Below are positions 46,986 through 60,854 of a DNA stretch of 64,000 bases, one piece after another; within the stretch, counting starts at the first letter, position 1; the number at the start of each line of letters is the position of its first letter. A program made the position numbers and the translations under genes. The stretch lies in contig CM049319.1 of assembly GCA_026874595.1 (NCBI GenBank), positions 56,364,917 through 56,428,916 of the forward strand. Direction: 5' to 3'. A model generated the notes under the pieces. The model saw only the letters and a list, made by a program, of their open reading frames with translations, searched no databases and was not told the DNA's origin. The DNA comes from Sipunculus nudus. Its lineage: Eukaryota > Annelida > Sipuncula > Golfingiida > Sipunculidae.

Positions 46986-47168
46986 CTTGCTTGTTGTGTG
47001 TAGTACTAGGACTATCAGAGACAGAACTGAACTGCTCCAGCGGGGTCTCGCTCGGATATTTATAGCTTCAGCGGCCGCGAGTGAGAACCTGGACGAAACA
47101 AGCGGTCTGAAATTGACAAGCGCTCCGCTATGCGGCCCACTCTGACTCAAAATTGTGTTTGTTGTCAT
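46986..47168 (-). promoter_or_regulatory. H1 copy 4 promoter with canonical H1-box
   Basis: TATAAATA on the minus strand at 47057-47064. AAACACA, the exact H1-box of animal linker histone promoters, is at 47154-47160, about 90 bases upstream of the TATA box. The G+C-rich region between them is shared with copies 1 and 3. Confidence 0.83.
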
Positions 47169-49089
47169 GTTTTAATTTACTATTTTCTAAGCCATCTTTC
47201 AATCGATCGTCACCAAACCTTACATAAGCATGCTTGATTATTGATCCTGTTATACTGTTAAAGTTAGAATATGCGATTCTATACCGTTTAGTCACAATGT
47301 TGCAACAAACTTGAAAATCAATGTGTAATAAGTATTTTCTTTCAATTATTTTAGTGAAAAATTATAACTTAAACTATCTTTATCACAATACTTTTGTTTC
47401 CTGCTGATAAACAATAATCCAACCTTTCATTTTATATATCACACATGAATCCATGCTCTATAGTGTTTGGTAAAATGTAATAATAGTTAGAGCAAGAAAC
47501 ACACCACAAACGCGCCCTGTTGTAATTGCTCACACATACATGAAAACCTGACATAAAGATATAACAGAAAGATCTTTATGATCGATAATCGGTGAATTAC
47601 CAGAACTTTATAATATCCTTAAATCAAAGGTATTTAGAGATTGGGTGTGAACTTGGGAGACTTCCTAATTGCAATTAGGGGGGACCAGACAATTTTATCA
47701 GTAAGTAAACAACACGCAAGTCACTCTAACAACAATGGCGGACAGCCTGAAGAAGATGGGGGACGGCTGGGCTTGGCTTGATACGTGGCAACTTTCATAC
47801 AAGACTTTCATACAAGACTTTCATACAAGAGTCCCGTTATGAAAACAACTGTTCATTAATTGGTTTTTGAAGAACATAAGACGCCCAAAATTCAAGGAAC
47901 AACTTGCTGAATTAATATTTTGTATTTTTTTTCGATACATGATTTAAATACGAAATAAATGTTTCATTTAAATCTTGGGCCATGAAAACGTAGGTCTAGA
48001 CACAATATTGTATTTCATATTTGTGTAAGGTTATTTTCTCTTGCTTTTAAATGCTTTTGTTTTAGTTCTGATGTATCTCTGTTATAAATGTCAATGTGTT
48101 GTATCCAACATTGTATTTATGTTTGTGTAAGCTTTTGTATTCAACATTGTATTCTGTTTGTGTAAGCTGTTTTATTCACAATTGTATTCTGTTTGTGTAA
48201 GCTGTTATAATTAACATTGTATTTTGTTTGTGTAAGCAGTTGTATTCTATAAAAAATAATGAATTAATAACAAGTTTTAAAAATTTATAATTATATCATT
48301 TTTATATAATGTTTATACACGAGCATAATCAGAAAAGCATTTATATTTCCAAAGTGTACTTATATAGGTAAAGCCAAGTGCTGCAGTTATCTTTCCTTTT
48401 GGAATTGTTTTTCGCAGTTTTTTTAAACTATAAACTGCTATAAACTAAGGAGAGAGAGAAAGCCTCGGAGAGAGAGAGAGAGTTTCGATCGTCAATAGAC
48501 CTGCTGAAAAACATATATATTTGATTAATAATGCGGTTTGTTTCACACAACAAAACAGTTGGTCAATTAATTCGGGATATATTCAAATAAGTTCATGTCA
48601 GCTATATATATAATATACATACATAGAAAATACATGAAATTTTATCATTTTATACATCATTAAATATGACGCTGACTCTTTATATAGACCCGAAAATAAC
48701 AAATTAAAAACTTTTGTAGAATTAAAAGCAAATAAGTGCATTAAGTCAGCTGAATACGAACATCGGACAAGTGCGCCATCAGTCGGTCAATTTTATTTCA
48801 CCGGTCCGCTTGGATGTATGCCCGTTTTTACACACCGGTTAAATCTAAAGTGTTCTACTTATCATACATGCAGTGTGTTTGTGTGTCCGTATAGGGGGGG
48901 GGGAGGTGGGATGAAACCGTGGCTGAAGTTTTATTGCCTGATAATTGTAGGTCTATACCAACTTTATATTAATATACAGACTGGGTCGACTTTATTCAAT
49001 CATTATTCAGCAATCTGACCTCTAATAGCCATGCAAACATAAGCCCTTGAACCATCTATAATATATACAGTAAAGAAAACTAAGATCCC
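47169..49089. repeat. Right half of H1 module 4 and unit leader
   Basis: Matches 8741-10625. It carries the 37-bp minisatellite (48098-48250), a short tandem triplication of ACTTTCATACAAG (about 47788-47830), GA-rich patches near 48455-48482 and the poly-G tract (48894-48903). The frame starting ATGGCGGAC (47735) is longer here, 35 codons, because of small changes. No convincing gene. Confidence 0.72.
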
Positions 49090-49690
<601 letters not shown>

Positions 49691-51018
49691 TGTACACCAT
49701 TATATAATCATATACAGAAAACTTGGCTTTTCCACACGACAACCAGACAAGAGCGCCATCTGTCGGACAGAATTCGCCTTTTTGTTTAGGTGTTGGTCTC
49801 TCTTTTTGTAAATTCTCTTGGCGCTACTAAGTTCAGTCTGGGAAGTGGGGTCTAAACGATTATAGAACTATCACACTTTTAGAACTGTAACACATCTATA
49901 TGCGTATAGCTATAAAATCCCCAGTTAAGAGTTTCCGAAACATTCAACCCTGAATATATTTCGATCTTCAATGGTGAAGTATTCACTGTAAATTTCACGT
50001 GATTTGTTAAAAAAAACTGTCGGCAAATCTATGAGCACTGTCAACACGGCAGTGCATGCCGTCACACACAGTAATTCCCCTGTAACTTAAAATTCTAGAT
50101 CTCATCAAAAGCCTCGTGTATATGACACTGTCAGTCCCAAATTTTTAGGGAAGAATAATAACAATATGTTTTGCAAGATTAAAGTCATTTCTACATTTTG
50201 TTTGTGATCTCACACTTTGCACTAGCCAATCACATCAGGACCCAGTCTGGATTAAATGTTCAATGGACATAACACGTTTGCGAGCTACTATAGGTTCACC
50301 TAACCTGAAGATGGGTAGACCCATTTACCGATCCCCAATGTCTTGGAATCAACTTTCGAAATGGTGAGACGAATCAGATCCAATAGTCGATTTCGGTTTT
50401 AGGTTCGGACTAATCTTGGGATGGGCCGAGTTTATTTACCGATTGAAAAAAATTCATGGGAATATTTTTCTAATTTTATCTGTTGGTCTACTGTATACTG
50501 ATATTAGTAACGGGTTTATATACATTAATATATTATCAGTATATGAAATAATACTATATAATATATACATGTACTTATATATAGTTTGTAATTTATTGTA
50601 TCAACTATAAAATCAGACAAACTATTAAACTGTTTTAATTTATTAAAAAATTCACGGATGTATATGGATCGGATATCGGGTCAGAACCATCTAAGGACGG
50701 GTCAGATCGACTGATGGCTCGTCACATATACACCACATGAAGCCCATGAATGTGCATTACTCGTCAGCATGACGGTGCTTTATTGTCCCCAGTAAGGGGT
50801 CAGTCGGCCACATGCTGAGACAGTGCTGCAGGCCTTGACCAGATGATTACGTAACCTAGATGGGCTTGTAGACAGGCGGATACTTCAAACAACTGTGATT
50901 AATTACACAGTGTACAAGGCGAAATTATGTTCAGCATTTTATGAAAAAAAAATCTCTAACTTTAAACATAACATAGGTTAATTAATTATTAAAATAAATG
51001 TATTAATCTCGACCAATT
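49691..51018. repeat. T2 spacer, full form
   Basis: Closest to 34971-36298. The CTCF-like site is degenerate here (CCAGTAAGGGGTC, near 50789). No gene is seen. Confidence 0.85.
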
Positions 51019-51333
51019 CTTTACTTTCATTATATCTCTCTCTATCCTATCCCCTTCATCTCTTTCATTTTATCTGTCTCTTTCGTTCCTTCCTCTCTCA
51101 ATTTGATGCCATATATTTATATAGATCGCTTTCCTGTCTCTTCCATTTCATGCTATCTCTCTCTTTCTGCCCCTTCCTCTCTTTCATTTTATCTCTATCT
51201 CTCTATCCCGCATCCCCTGCCTCTCTTTTCTTCTATTTCTCTCTATATCCAGTTACCAAGCTTCCTTTCTTTCATATATTATATCTATCTCTCTATCTCG
51301 CCCCCTTCGACTCAATCATTGTCTCTCTGCATG

Positions 51334-51388
<55 letters not shown>

Positions 51389-51448
51389 ACTGTCCTCTTT
51401 CATTCTATATCTGTTGTTCCCTTCCTCTCTTTTTCTTCTTCTTCTTCT

Positions 51449-51496
<48 letters not shown>

Positions 51497-51880
51497 TCAT
51501 TCTATATCTTTCTCTATCTCATCCCCTTTCTCTCATTCAGTATATATATCTCTCTGACTCTCTCCTCCCCACTTTCATTCTATCCCTGTTGTCCCCTTGC
51601 TCTCTTTTTCTTTTCTCTCTATTCTGTCCCCTTCCTCTCTCTCTCATTCCATATATCTCTCAATTTCATCCGCTTCCTCTCAGTCATTCTCTCTCTCTCT
51701 CTCTATCCCATTACATCCCCTCTTTCATTCTATCTCTGCTGTTCCGTTCCTCTGTTTTCTTCTCTCTATTCTGTCCCCTTAATTTCCTCCCTCTCATTCT
51801 ATATATCTCTATCTCTTCCCTCTCTCTCGCTCACCTGCACTTCCTCTCCCATTCTCCCTCCTCATTCCATTTCATTCTAA
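51019..51880. repeat. C+T-rich satellite block 18 with (TTC)n
   Basis: T1-type block. A pure (CT)n run of about 50 bases (51336-51385) is followed by (TTC)n (about 51435-51453) and another (CT)n run. Confidence 0.87.
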
Positions 51881-53152
51881 TGAAATTATATACAGAATTT
51901 TTACTCCATTATATACAGAACACTGGGCTTTTCGACACGACAACCAGACAAGAGCGCCATCTGTCGGACAGATTTAGCCAGTTTGTTAAGGGGTCGGTCT
52001 CTCTTTTAGTATCTCTTGGCGCTACTTACAAAGTTCATTCTGGGGAGTGGGATCTAAACGATTATAACACTATCCAACTATTCAGATCTGTAACACATCT
52101 ATCAGTGTATAGCTATGCAATCACCTGTAAAAAGTCTCCCAATATTCAACCTCGAGTCTAATTCGACCTTCAGTGGTGAAGTATTCACTGTAAATTTCTT
52201 GTTGGGGTTTAACAGAGTTAAAAGGTTTATAAATTAATCTGACTTACTAATTAAAAATTAAGGAATAAAAAACATAAAGACATACATCAACACAATGACA
52301 TATGCATGTACCGCCTGATAATATTTTTTTCTGTAGTTAGCAAATGTGACCTATTCAAAAATAAAGAAAAAAAATACAGACTGGCTAGAGCACACATATG
52401 TATGCATTTCTAAATTTTGTCTGTGACGTCACTTTTTGCATCCGCCTATCACGTCAGGACCCAATCTGGATGAAATGCTCAATGCACAAAACACGACCGC
52501 GAGCAACTAACTATAGGTTTACCTAACCTGAAGATGGGTAGACCCATTTACCGATCCCCAATGTCTTAGAATCAACTTTCGAAATGGTGAGATGGGTCAA
52601 GCTCATTTATCGTTCCAATATTTCATGGGAATATTTTTTAACTTTTATCTGCTGGTATTTGTATACTGATATTAATAATAGGTATACATTTATATATTAT
52701 CAATATATTAAATAATACTCTATATAATATACATGTACTTATATATAGTATGTAATTTATTATATCAATAATGAAAACAGACAAAATTTTAAAATGTTTG
52801 AATTTATTAAAACATTCAAGTATGTACATGGATCGGATATCGGGTCAGAACCACTGATGGCTCGTGACATATACACTACATGGAGGCCGTGCGTGTGCAT
52901 TACTTGTCAGCATGAGGGTGCTAGTCCCCAGCAGGGGGGTAGTCGGCCACATGCTGAGACAGTGCTGCAGGCCTTGACCAGATGATTACGTAACGTAGAC
53001 TGGCTGGCAGACTGGCGGGGTACTTCATACGGCTGTGATAAATGACACCGTGTACAACAGCGAAATAATGTCCAGCCCTTTCTGAAAAAAGCTCTAACGT
53101 AAAACATAACATAGGTTAATTAATTATTAAAATAAATGTATTAATCTCGACC
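51881..53152. repeat. T1 spacer
   Basis: Standard T1 order, with the recurrent frame (51883-52161), CRE (52424-52431), CCAGCAGGGGGG (near 52928) and the distal module. Confidence 0.86.
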
Positions 53153-53471
53153 AATTCTTTACTTTCATTATATCTCCCTCTATCCTATCCCCTTCATCTC
53201 TTTCATTCTATCTCTCTTTTTCGTTCCTTCATCTCTTAATTTGATGCCATATATTTATATAGATCGCTTTCCTGTCTCTTCCATTTCATGCTATCTCTCT
53301 CTTTCCGCCCCTTCCTGTCTTTCATTTTATCTCTATCTCTCTATCCCGCATCCCCTGCCTCTCTTTTCTTCTATTTCTCTCTATATCCAGTTACCAAGCT
53401 TCCTTTCTTTCATATATTATATCTATCTCTCTATCTCGCCCCCTTCCACTCAATCATTGTCTCTCTGCATG

Positions 53472-53510
<39 letters not shown>

Positions 53511-53570
53511 ACTGTCCTCTTTCATTTTATATCTGTTGTTCCCTTCCTCTCTTTTTCTTCTTCTTCTTCT

Positions 53571-53625
<55 letters not shown>

Positions 53626-54015
53626 TCTCTCCTCTGTCATTCTATATCTTTCTCTATCTCATCCCCTTCCTCTCATTCAGTATATATATCTCTCTGACTC
53701 TCTCCTCCCCACTTTCATTCTATCCCTGTTGCCCCCTTGCTCTCTTTTTCTTTTCTCTCTATTCTGTCCCCTTCCTCTCTCTCTCATTCCATATATCTCT
53801 CAATCTCATCCGCTTCTTCTCATTCATTCTCTCTCTCTCTATCCCATCACATACCCTCTTTCTTTCTATCTCTGCTGTTCCGTTCCTCTGTTTTCTTCTC
53901 TCTATTCTGCCCCCTTAATTTCCTCCCTCTCATTCTATATATCTCTATCTCTTCCCCCTCTCTCGCTCACCTGCACTTCCTCTCCCATTCTCCCACCTCA
54001 TTCCATTTCATTCTA
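53153..54015. repeat. C+T-rich satellite block 19
   Basis: The last C+T block of the array, T1 type, near-identical to block 18. Confidence 0.87.
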
Positions 54016-55255
54016 ATGAAATTACATACAGAATTTTTACTCCATTATATACAGAACACTGGGCTTTTCGACACGAGAACCAGACAAGAGCGCCATCTGT
54101 CGGACAGATTTAGCCAGTTTGTTAAGGGGTCGGTCTCTCTTTTAGTATCTCTTTGCGCTACTTACAAAGTTCATTCTGGGGAGTGGGATCTAAACGATTA
54201 TAACACTATCCAACTATTCAGATCTGTAACACATCTATCAGTGTATAGCTATGCAATCACCTGTAAAAAGTCTCCCAATATTCAATCTCGAGTCTAATTC
54301 GACCTTCAGTGGTGAAGTATTCACTGTAAATTTCTTGTTGGGGTTTAACAGAGTTAAAAGGTTTATAAATTAATCTGACTTACTAATTAAAAATTAAGGA
54401 ATAAAAAACATAAAGACATACATCAACACAATGACATATGCATGTACCGCCTGATAATATTTTTTTTCTGTAGTTAGCAAATGTGACCTATTCAAAAATA
54501 AAGAAAAAAATTACAGACTAGCTAGAGCACACATATGTATGCATTTCTAAATTTTGTCTGTGACGTCACTTTTTGCATCCGCCTATCACGTCAGGACCCA
54601 ATCTGGATGAAATGCTCAATGCCCAAAACACGACCGCGAGCAACTTACTATAGGTTTACCTAACCTGAAGATGGGTAGACCCATTTACCGATCCCCAATG
54701 TCTTAGAATCAACTTTCGAAATAGTGAGATGGGTCAAGCTCATTTATAGTTCCAATATTTCATGGGAATATTTTTTAACTTTTATCTGCTGGTATTTGTA
54801 TACTGATATTAATAATAGGTATACATTTATATATTATCAATATATTAAATGATACTCTATATAATATACATGTACTTATATATAGTATGTAATTTATTAT
54901 ATCAATAATGAAAACAGACAAAATTTTAAAATGTTTGAATTTATTAAAACATTCAAGTGTGTACATGGATCGGATATCGGGTCAGAACCACTGATGGCCC
55001 GTGATATATACACTACATGGAGGCCGTGCGTGTGCGCATTACTTGTCAGCATGAGGGTGCTAGTCCCCAGCAGGGGGGTAGTCGGCCATATGCTGAGACA
55101 GTGCTGCAGGCCTTGACCAGATGATTACGTAACGTAGACTGGCTGGCAGACTGGCGGGGTACTTCATACGGCTGTGATAAATGACACCGTGTACAACAGC
55201 GAAATAATGTCCAGCCCTTTCTGAAAAAAAAGCTCTAACGTAAAACATAACATAG
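54016..55255. repeat. Last good T1 spacer
   Basis: Standard T1 order, with the recurrent frame (54019-54297), CRE (54561-54568) and CCAGCAGGGGGG (near 55068). Homology to other units stops at ACATAACATAGG (about 55255), where they continue TTAATTAATTATT. Confidence 0.85.
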
Positions 55256-56301
55256 GATATTTTTATAGAAACTTACGAAAAAAAGGTAAAAAAATCAATT
55301 TATTTCTGAAAAAAGTGCCTGACAACCAAAGCTTATTTCTTTTCTTTTTTTTTTTGCCTAACGTAATTTTTTATCGTTATAAATGAGTATAATAGCAAAA
55401 GCATATACAGATATTCGCCATACAGAGAAACTGAACTAAGGCCAAGCGCACTGTGTGATCTTAATTGCCTCGTGGTCTTGTATAGCCCCCAGTTTTTGTT
55501 TTCAGTCAGAAACTAAATATATGTAGGAGAGATAGAGCTAGAGTTTGACTTTCAATCATTAATAGATCTGTAAACAAATTTAATTTGATAAATATTGCGG
55601 TTTATTTCACGCAACAAATAAGTTGATCAGTTAATTCGGGATTTATATAAATCAGTTCATATATCAGCTATAATATATATACATATAAAATCCGTTAAAT
55701 TTTATCATTTTACGTATCACTATATACAACACTGACTCTATAGACCCTCACACGATAAATTAAAATCTTTTGTCGAAATTAAACATTATAAGTGTTAACA
55801 ACCCTGTAACATCGGCATTTAGGGCCCCCATCTCCTAAACTTACCTGTTTTTTTTTAATACACAATCGTGTATTTATCCATGGCACACGAGTAAGTTTCA
55901 AATGCTGTTCGTAGTTTCATACTTATAATATCTCTGACAGAATATTTTATCGGGATAGACTCACTTCTTTGGATGTGCATACATAATCCTTTCTGATCGA
56001 TTATGCATATCATGATATCAGTCTGCACCTATGGCAACATGTATGACTCTTGTGTGCGCATGTACGGTAATTCAGTAGACCATGCATGTAGGTATTTACA
56101 AATATAAATTGATTTAATTTTAGCGGACTGTATATATATATATATATATATACTTATAATCATATATGTACCACATGCTGCGTGTGAGCTTTACTGGTCA
56201 GCATAAGGGTGCTTTATTGTCCCCAGCAGGGGTCAGTCGGTCACATGCTGAGACAGTGCTGCAGGCCTTGACCCGTTGATTACGAAACTCAGACTAGCCG
56301 G
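55256..56301. repeat. Decayed array edge
   Basis: Diverged fragments of array sequence. 55262-55358 resembles one end of the 30236 MITE in reverse orientation. 55520-55800 matches 10000-10265 loosely, with TTGATAAATATTGCGGTTT and AGTTCAT...CAGCTATA landmarks. 56163-56297 matches the distal spacer module (CCAGCAGGGGTCAG, GACAGTGCTGCAGGCC). A (TA)n run is at about 56133-56151. No gene is seen. Confidence 0.65.
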
Positions 56302-57096
56302 TGTAACAGGCCAGATTATTCCCCCTGCCCAGTTTATACCCGGGTATAAAACAGCCTAGGCCAGAATATACCCCGGGGTATATTCCGGCCTAGGCTATTT
56401 TATACCCCCCTAGGCCAGTTTATACCCCCACATGCAATCAGGTTTCACTGTTATTTAATTTATCAAAGTTGATAAAATAACAAATTTCAATGTTATCCAT
56501 AAAATGATATAACCGATCTGATTAAACACATGTACTCTCATGCATTTTCAATCACAAACACACACCTTAGGGTCACACACATACACATATATATGTAATT
56601 GAGTAGAACCTCGTTATTTTACATATTTTTTGTATTTATTGATACTATAAACTGAGAAAAACTGATTTAAAATGTTTCCTTGCTCATGGAATAATGACAG
56701 CAGACTGAGAGGATAATTCTCTGTAATTATAATCTTCTTAAATTTATGGACGAGTAACAGTTTTTGTAATGCCTGCTGTAAGCACTCATAAACCATGCAA
56801 CTTTCTGTTACATTAACCTTATATTGATATATAAGTCCAGTAGAGGGCCTTAATTGAATTGTTACAATTGTAACGTCAACATTATTTTTCTAGACTAAAG
56901 TGCATGATATTTTTCCCTGAATGTTCATACCACTGAGATGACCGCATTAAAATGACAACCGGTATTTTCTAAATATATGGCTCGTTCGGTTTTTCTCTGG
57001 AGGTCGAAGGACGCAGGATAAGTGAGCCACTGCCATGAATTTCTTGTGTTCTTTTTGGCTTCAATTGTGGTGATCTTATACATCCAAATGTACACT

Positions 57097-57147
<51 letters not shown>

Positions 57148-57929
57148 TATGTATGTATATGTGTACGTATGTATATCTGTATGTATGTATATGTATATAT
57201 ATATGTATATTTATATATAGTTATATGTACATAAATATATATATGTATATATGTATATGTATGTAGATATATGTTTTGATGCACTCTATTCATTTAGTAT
57301 GTTTAATACCATAATGTCGATTGTGGTCTATGTATTATTCAGATTACCAATCTCAGGAAGCCCCCCCCCCCCCAACCCCACGATCCACCTCAGGGACCCC
57401 CCCCCCCTCCCCCACCCTAAGGAAACCACCTCACAGAAACCACTATCTCCTAGAGAAACTCAAGCTTCAGAGAAGCCCCAAACAATCATTATAATTATTA
57501 CTTGCATGCATGAGATCATACAGGCATAATGAAGTTATTTAAGTTCATACAAGACAAAACTTACAAGTATACATACTAACATAAATGCCGCAAATAGAAT
57601 TAATATTAATTACACGAAAACTGAGTTTTAGCTATATCGTTAAAAAAACAGTTCTTATTTTATCAGACACAATGACTAAGTCCATATAAAATTAACTATT
57701 GTGTTAAGCATAGCAGTTTTTTATTGATATATATCAAAGATATTAGAAGCAACAATTAAGGGGGTATAATCCAGCCCAGAGGGGTATAAAATAGACTGGG
57801 CTAGATTATACCCCGGGGTATAAAATAGCCTAGCCCGTTTTATACCCGGGGTATATTCTGGCCTAGGCCAGTTTATACCCGGGTATAGAATAAGGGGGGG
57901 GGGGGGGGGGGTTATTCTGGCCTATTACA
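56302..57929. mobile_element. 1.63-kb element with palindromic ends
   Basis: Ends TGTAACAGGCCAG and CTGGCCTATTACA. CCGG is duplicated at 56298-56301 and 57930-57933. Both subterminal regions (56302-56435 and 57760-57929) are made of iterated palindromes such as TATACCCCGGGGTATA and GGCCTAGGCC, so each end can fold on itself and pair with the other. The interior is A+T-rich with a (TA)n tract (57101-57145), two poly-C runs (57361-57374, 57400-57409) and an 18-base poly-G (57894-57911). No coding sequence. A 4-bp duplication fits several superfamilies; not assigned. Confidence 0.78.
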
Positions 57930-57933
57930 CCGG

Positions 57934-60329
57934 CTGACTGCCGTGATTTATATGACACAACGAAACGGCGACGGAAGAATCATGTGTTTGGAATGTTCTC
58001 CGAGTTTGTATTCTGTAACAAAGTGAATAAATCATAATAATATAATGTAATGTAATACAATATATTAATATTGTGTGTACATGTATACGTAGTGGTGTTT
58101 TTATATATAATCAATATTTGTGTTGCTGAATGCAAATTGACGATGATAGTGGCGATACTGACGGAGAGGTTGAATCGAGGACATATGTTATAATATTCTT
58201 ACCTGCATATATTTACGTGTTCATATTTTATAATGGTTCAGGAGGTAATATAATTACATATAACAGACATGAATATGTGAGTACAGGGGTAGCCGTGAAT
58301 ACACGACTTGTAAGCATTTATATTGGGTTGGTATATGCCTATAACTTGAGTCGTGATACAAGCCATAGGAGAAATGAACTTAAATGGTCATCCATCTTGT
58401 TGCACTGATATCGTGGTAAACGCCCGATAATGTTAACATTAGGTTTAGAATGATAAATTAACGCAAAAGAAGACATGCGAACTCACAAACCTCACTGAAA
58501 ATCTGACTCTATATGGTATCGAGTAAGTTTCTGTATCGCGAACAAGTTGGCTGCCGTCCAGGATCCCATAAGAGCCATGGTTGTATTCATACGCTAAGAA
58601 ATTCAACGAACATGCAGATGGATTTGCCAATATGCTGAATATTTCTCGCACATGGTAGGTGTATTTAGAAAGTATCCTAAAAATAGGCTAACAGCGTCTA
58701 CTTGTAGGCCAAGAAGCGTTATCAAAAATGACGAAAATAGTGGCATCTTCACAGCAAGATGTCAAGGCACTGTGACGCCTATTGTACGCTGTTCGCAGGC
58801 TCTAATGTATATAATCGGGCCGAAATGGCGAATAGGAATACATGTGACAGGAAAGTATTCCGAGTACAGTCTTAAGACTGGAATCTGTCCATATGCAGAG
58901 GCCCTCATCCGAAAATATTGGTAGTAAAATACTCAGTATATTCCTAGCATGCAGTGGGCTTATATGTGTACATGTCAGTTTGCACCAATGGCAACATGAT
59001 TCTTGTGTGTACGCTAATCCAGTAGATCTTGCAGGTATTAAAAAATATAAATTGACTTAATTTAAGCGGATTAAGATTTAAAAAAACCTTTAGAATCCCT
59101 TTGCCCTTGCAAATACTATATAATATATATGTAAACTTGCAATCTTGGAATATAGAACCCTAGATTTGTTCAAAATAGGTCAGATCCATATTATATTTAT
59201 TTTTTCGAGATAGACAGGGGGGTTAGGCCCCATTCACAAACCCACACTTTGCTCTGCACTCTGTCATTACTCTCCCTGACATGTCAGGCCTGCATCGCCC
59301 ACTTTTGGACACCTTCCCCCTTTTTCAAAATTTCTTGATCAGCCCCTGTACTGGTTGCAGCTATTTTACAAGATTGCATATAAACAGCTGACAATAAAGC
59401 GATAAGTGATACGTATTGACGATTATGTTTCATGTTTAAATATCATCTGTCGTATATGAAACCCAAACACTAAGTGCAAGTCGTAGCCGCCAGGTGACTC
59501 TAGCTAAAGTCTATTTGCTGAATAAATAAACTTTAAGGATTTTAAGTGCTTCTCTTTAACAATAGTTATATCTCTATTCTTGTATTAAAAACAAAAAGGA
59601 ACCGCTGGTTAAAAAAATAAAGATTAATTTGATTATATATTCCACACATTCAAAATTTTCATTACCATAGTAAAACTAATTTTAATAAACCCTGCAGGAC
59701 ACTGAAAGCATTTTTTAAAAAGTAAATTGATGTTTTTGTTATGGCAACCCACTGTTCACAAAATTAAAAAAAAAATACCATAGTAACTATAGGTTCCCTC
59801 GACACAAAGACAATAGTCTGTTGAGACGTCGCGCTTGATCCTTGATCCTTGATCGTTCACTTGATCCTGAAGTTATCCATGTATACGAATGTGTGTGTAT
59901 GTATATGTGTGTGTGAGAGAGGGAGAGAGAGAGAGAGAGGTACCAACTGTCAACCTGCTCGTTCAACAATATCTTTCTCTCTTATATGTATTCGTTATTA
60001 ACATAGGTTGAATTGCGGTTCATTATGACGCCCGTACGTCCGGGTTTCATTAAGAAGTGACCACCTATTTTGTAGTCAGCCTTAAATTATTTCCAAACAA
60101 CACGTTCATCAGCGGTGTTATATTTCAGCATGTTAACTTCCAGTGGATGGTCAAATACACCAAAAATATCCAGCAGCTAGACTTATACTAGTACTTGTAC
60201 ATGAAAGTGGTTTACGTGTGGTTCAATGACCACGGACTACCATGACAGAGACCTTGGGGGCATCGCATAAAAGTTTTATTAAAACAATTAAATAGACACT
60301 GGAATTCTTTCGCGGCAATGACCAAACTC
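57934..60329. other. Mostly unique sequence, no gene recognised
   Basis: A+T-rich, no array homology beyond about 58000. A 90-codon frame at 58652-58924 has ordinary amino-acid composition but no start context, no splice context and no family I recognise. A small (GT/GA)n patch lies at 59890-59940. I see nothing else to annotate. Confidence 0.5.
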
Positions 60330-60854
60330 TATATAAAATGGATTGCCACAAGTGACCACTCAACAGTGAATTTTCCATTCAAGTAAATCTGGAAACTAAA
60401 ATCTGTGCGTCTCAATCTGGGCTGACTTGTACTCGGACACGGTTCACTTGGTCGAGTATTGTCACTCAACATGAGGAAAATTTTCTGCTTGTATTACCGG
60501 CAGAAGCGCGCACATTCAACCGCTCCGCTAGAATATTCGTTTATCTCGTTCACTTCTGGTGATTGAGATTGGCCCGTACTTAGTGAATGCTCTGTGTGAT
60601 TTAGTCAGTGGGCACCTGGTACCTCAGCGGGACAAGTTTTGCTCTGATTCTCCGGGCTTCAGTCAGAGGAGTGTCGATGATCATCGCCAGACCAGAAATA
60701 CACATGGGGAATTACTAAGTTAACTCACCGCACAGGGAATGTGTATTTCACTTAAAAAAGAACATGGTGACATTTTGATTTTACTCCAAAATTGCCAAGA
60801 TCGGCCACATCGGAGGATTTCTTCAGTTTCATTTAAAGTCTACCTCGCATTAAG
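60330..60854 (+). promoter_or_regulatory. Candidate TATA promoter and first exon
   Basis: TATATAAAA at 60330-60338 is followed, about 30 bases on, by a CTCAACAGT initiator-like site (60359-60367). The next 490 bases are less A+T-rich than the surroundings and end in a strong splice donor, AAG|GTAAATAT, with the exon edge at 60854. The first ATG (60471) opens only a 31-codon frame, MRKIFCLYYRQKR and onward, so the exon would be largely leader. A gene would continue to the right beyond the visible sequence. Speculative; the spacing of TATA, initiator and donor is the only support. Confidence 0.3.

Noticed and set aside
56925-57293. 122-codon Tyr/Ile/Thr-rich frame
   Set aside because: Mostly a reading of TATG/TATA microsatellite.
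58652-58924. 90-codon frame with ordinary composition
   Set aside because: No recognised domain, start context or splice signals; could be an exon but nothing supports it.
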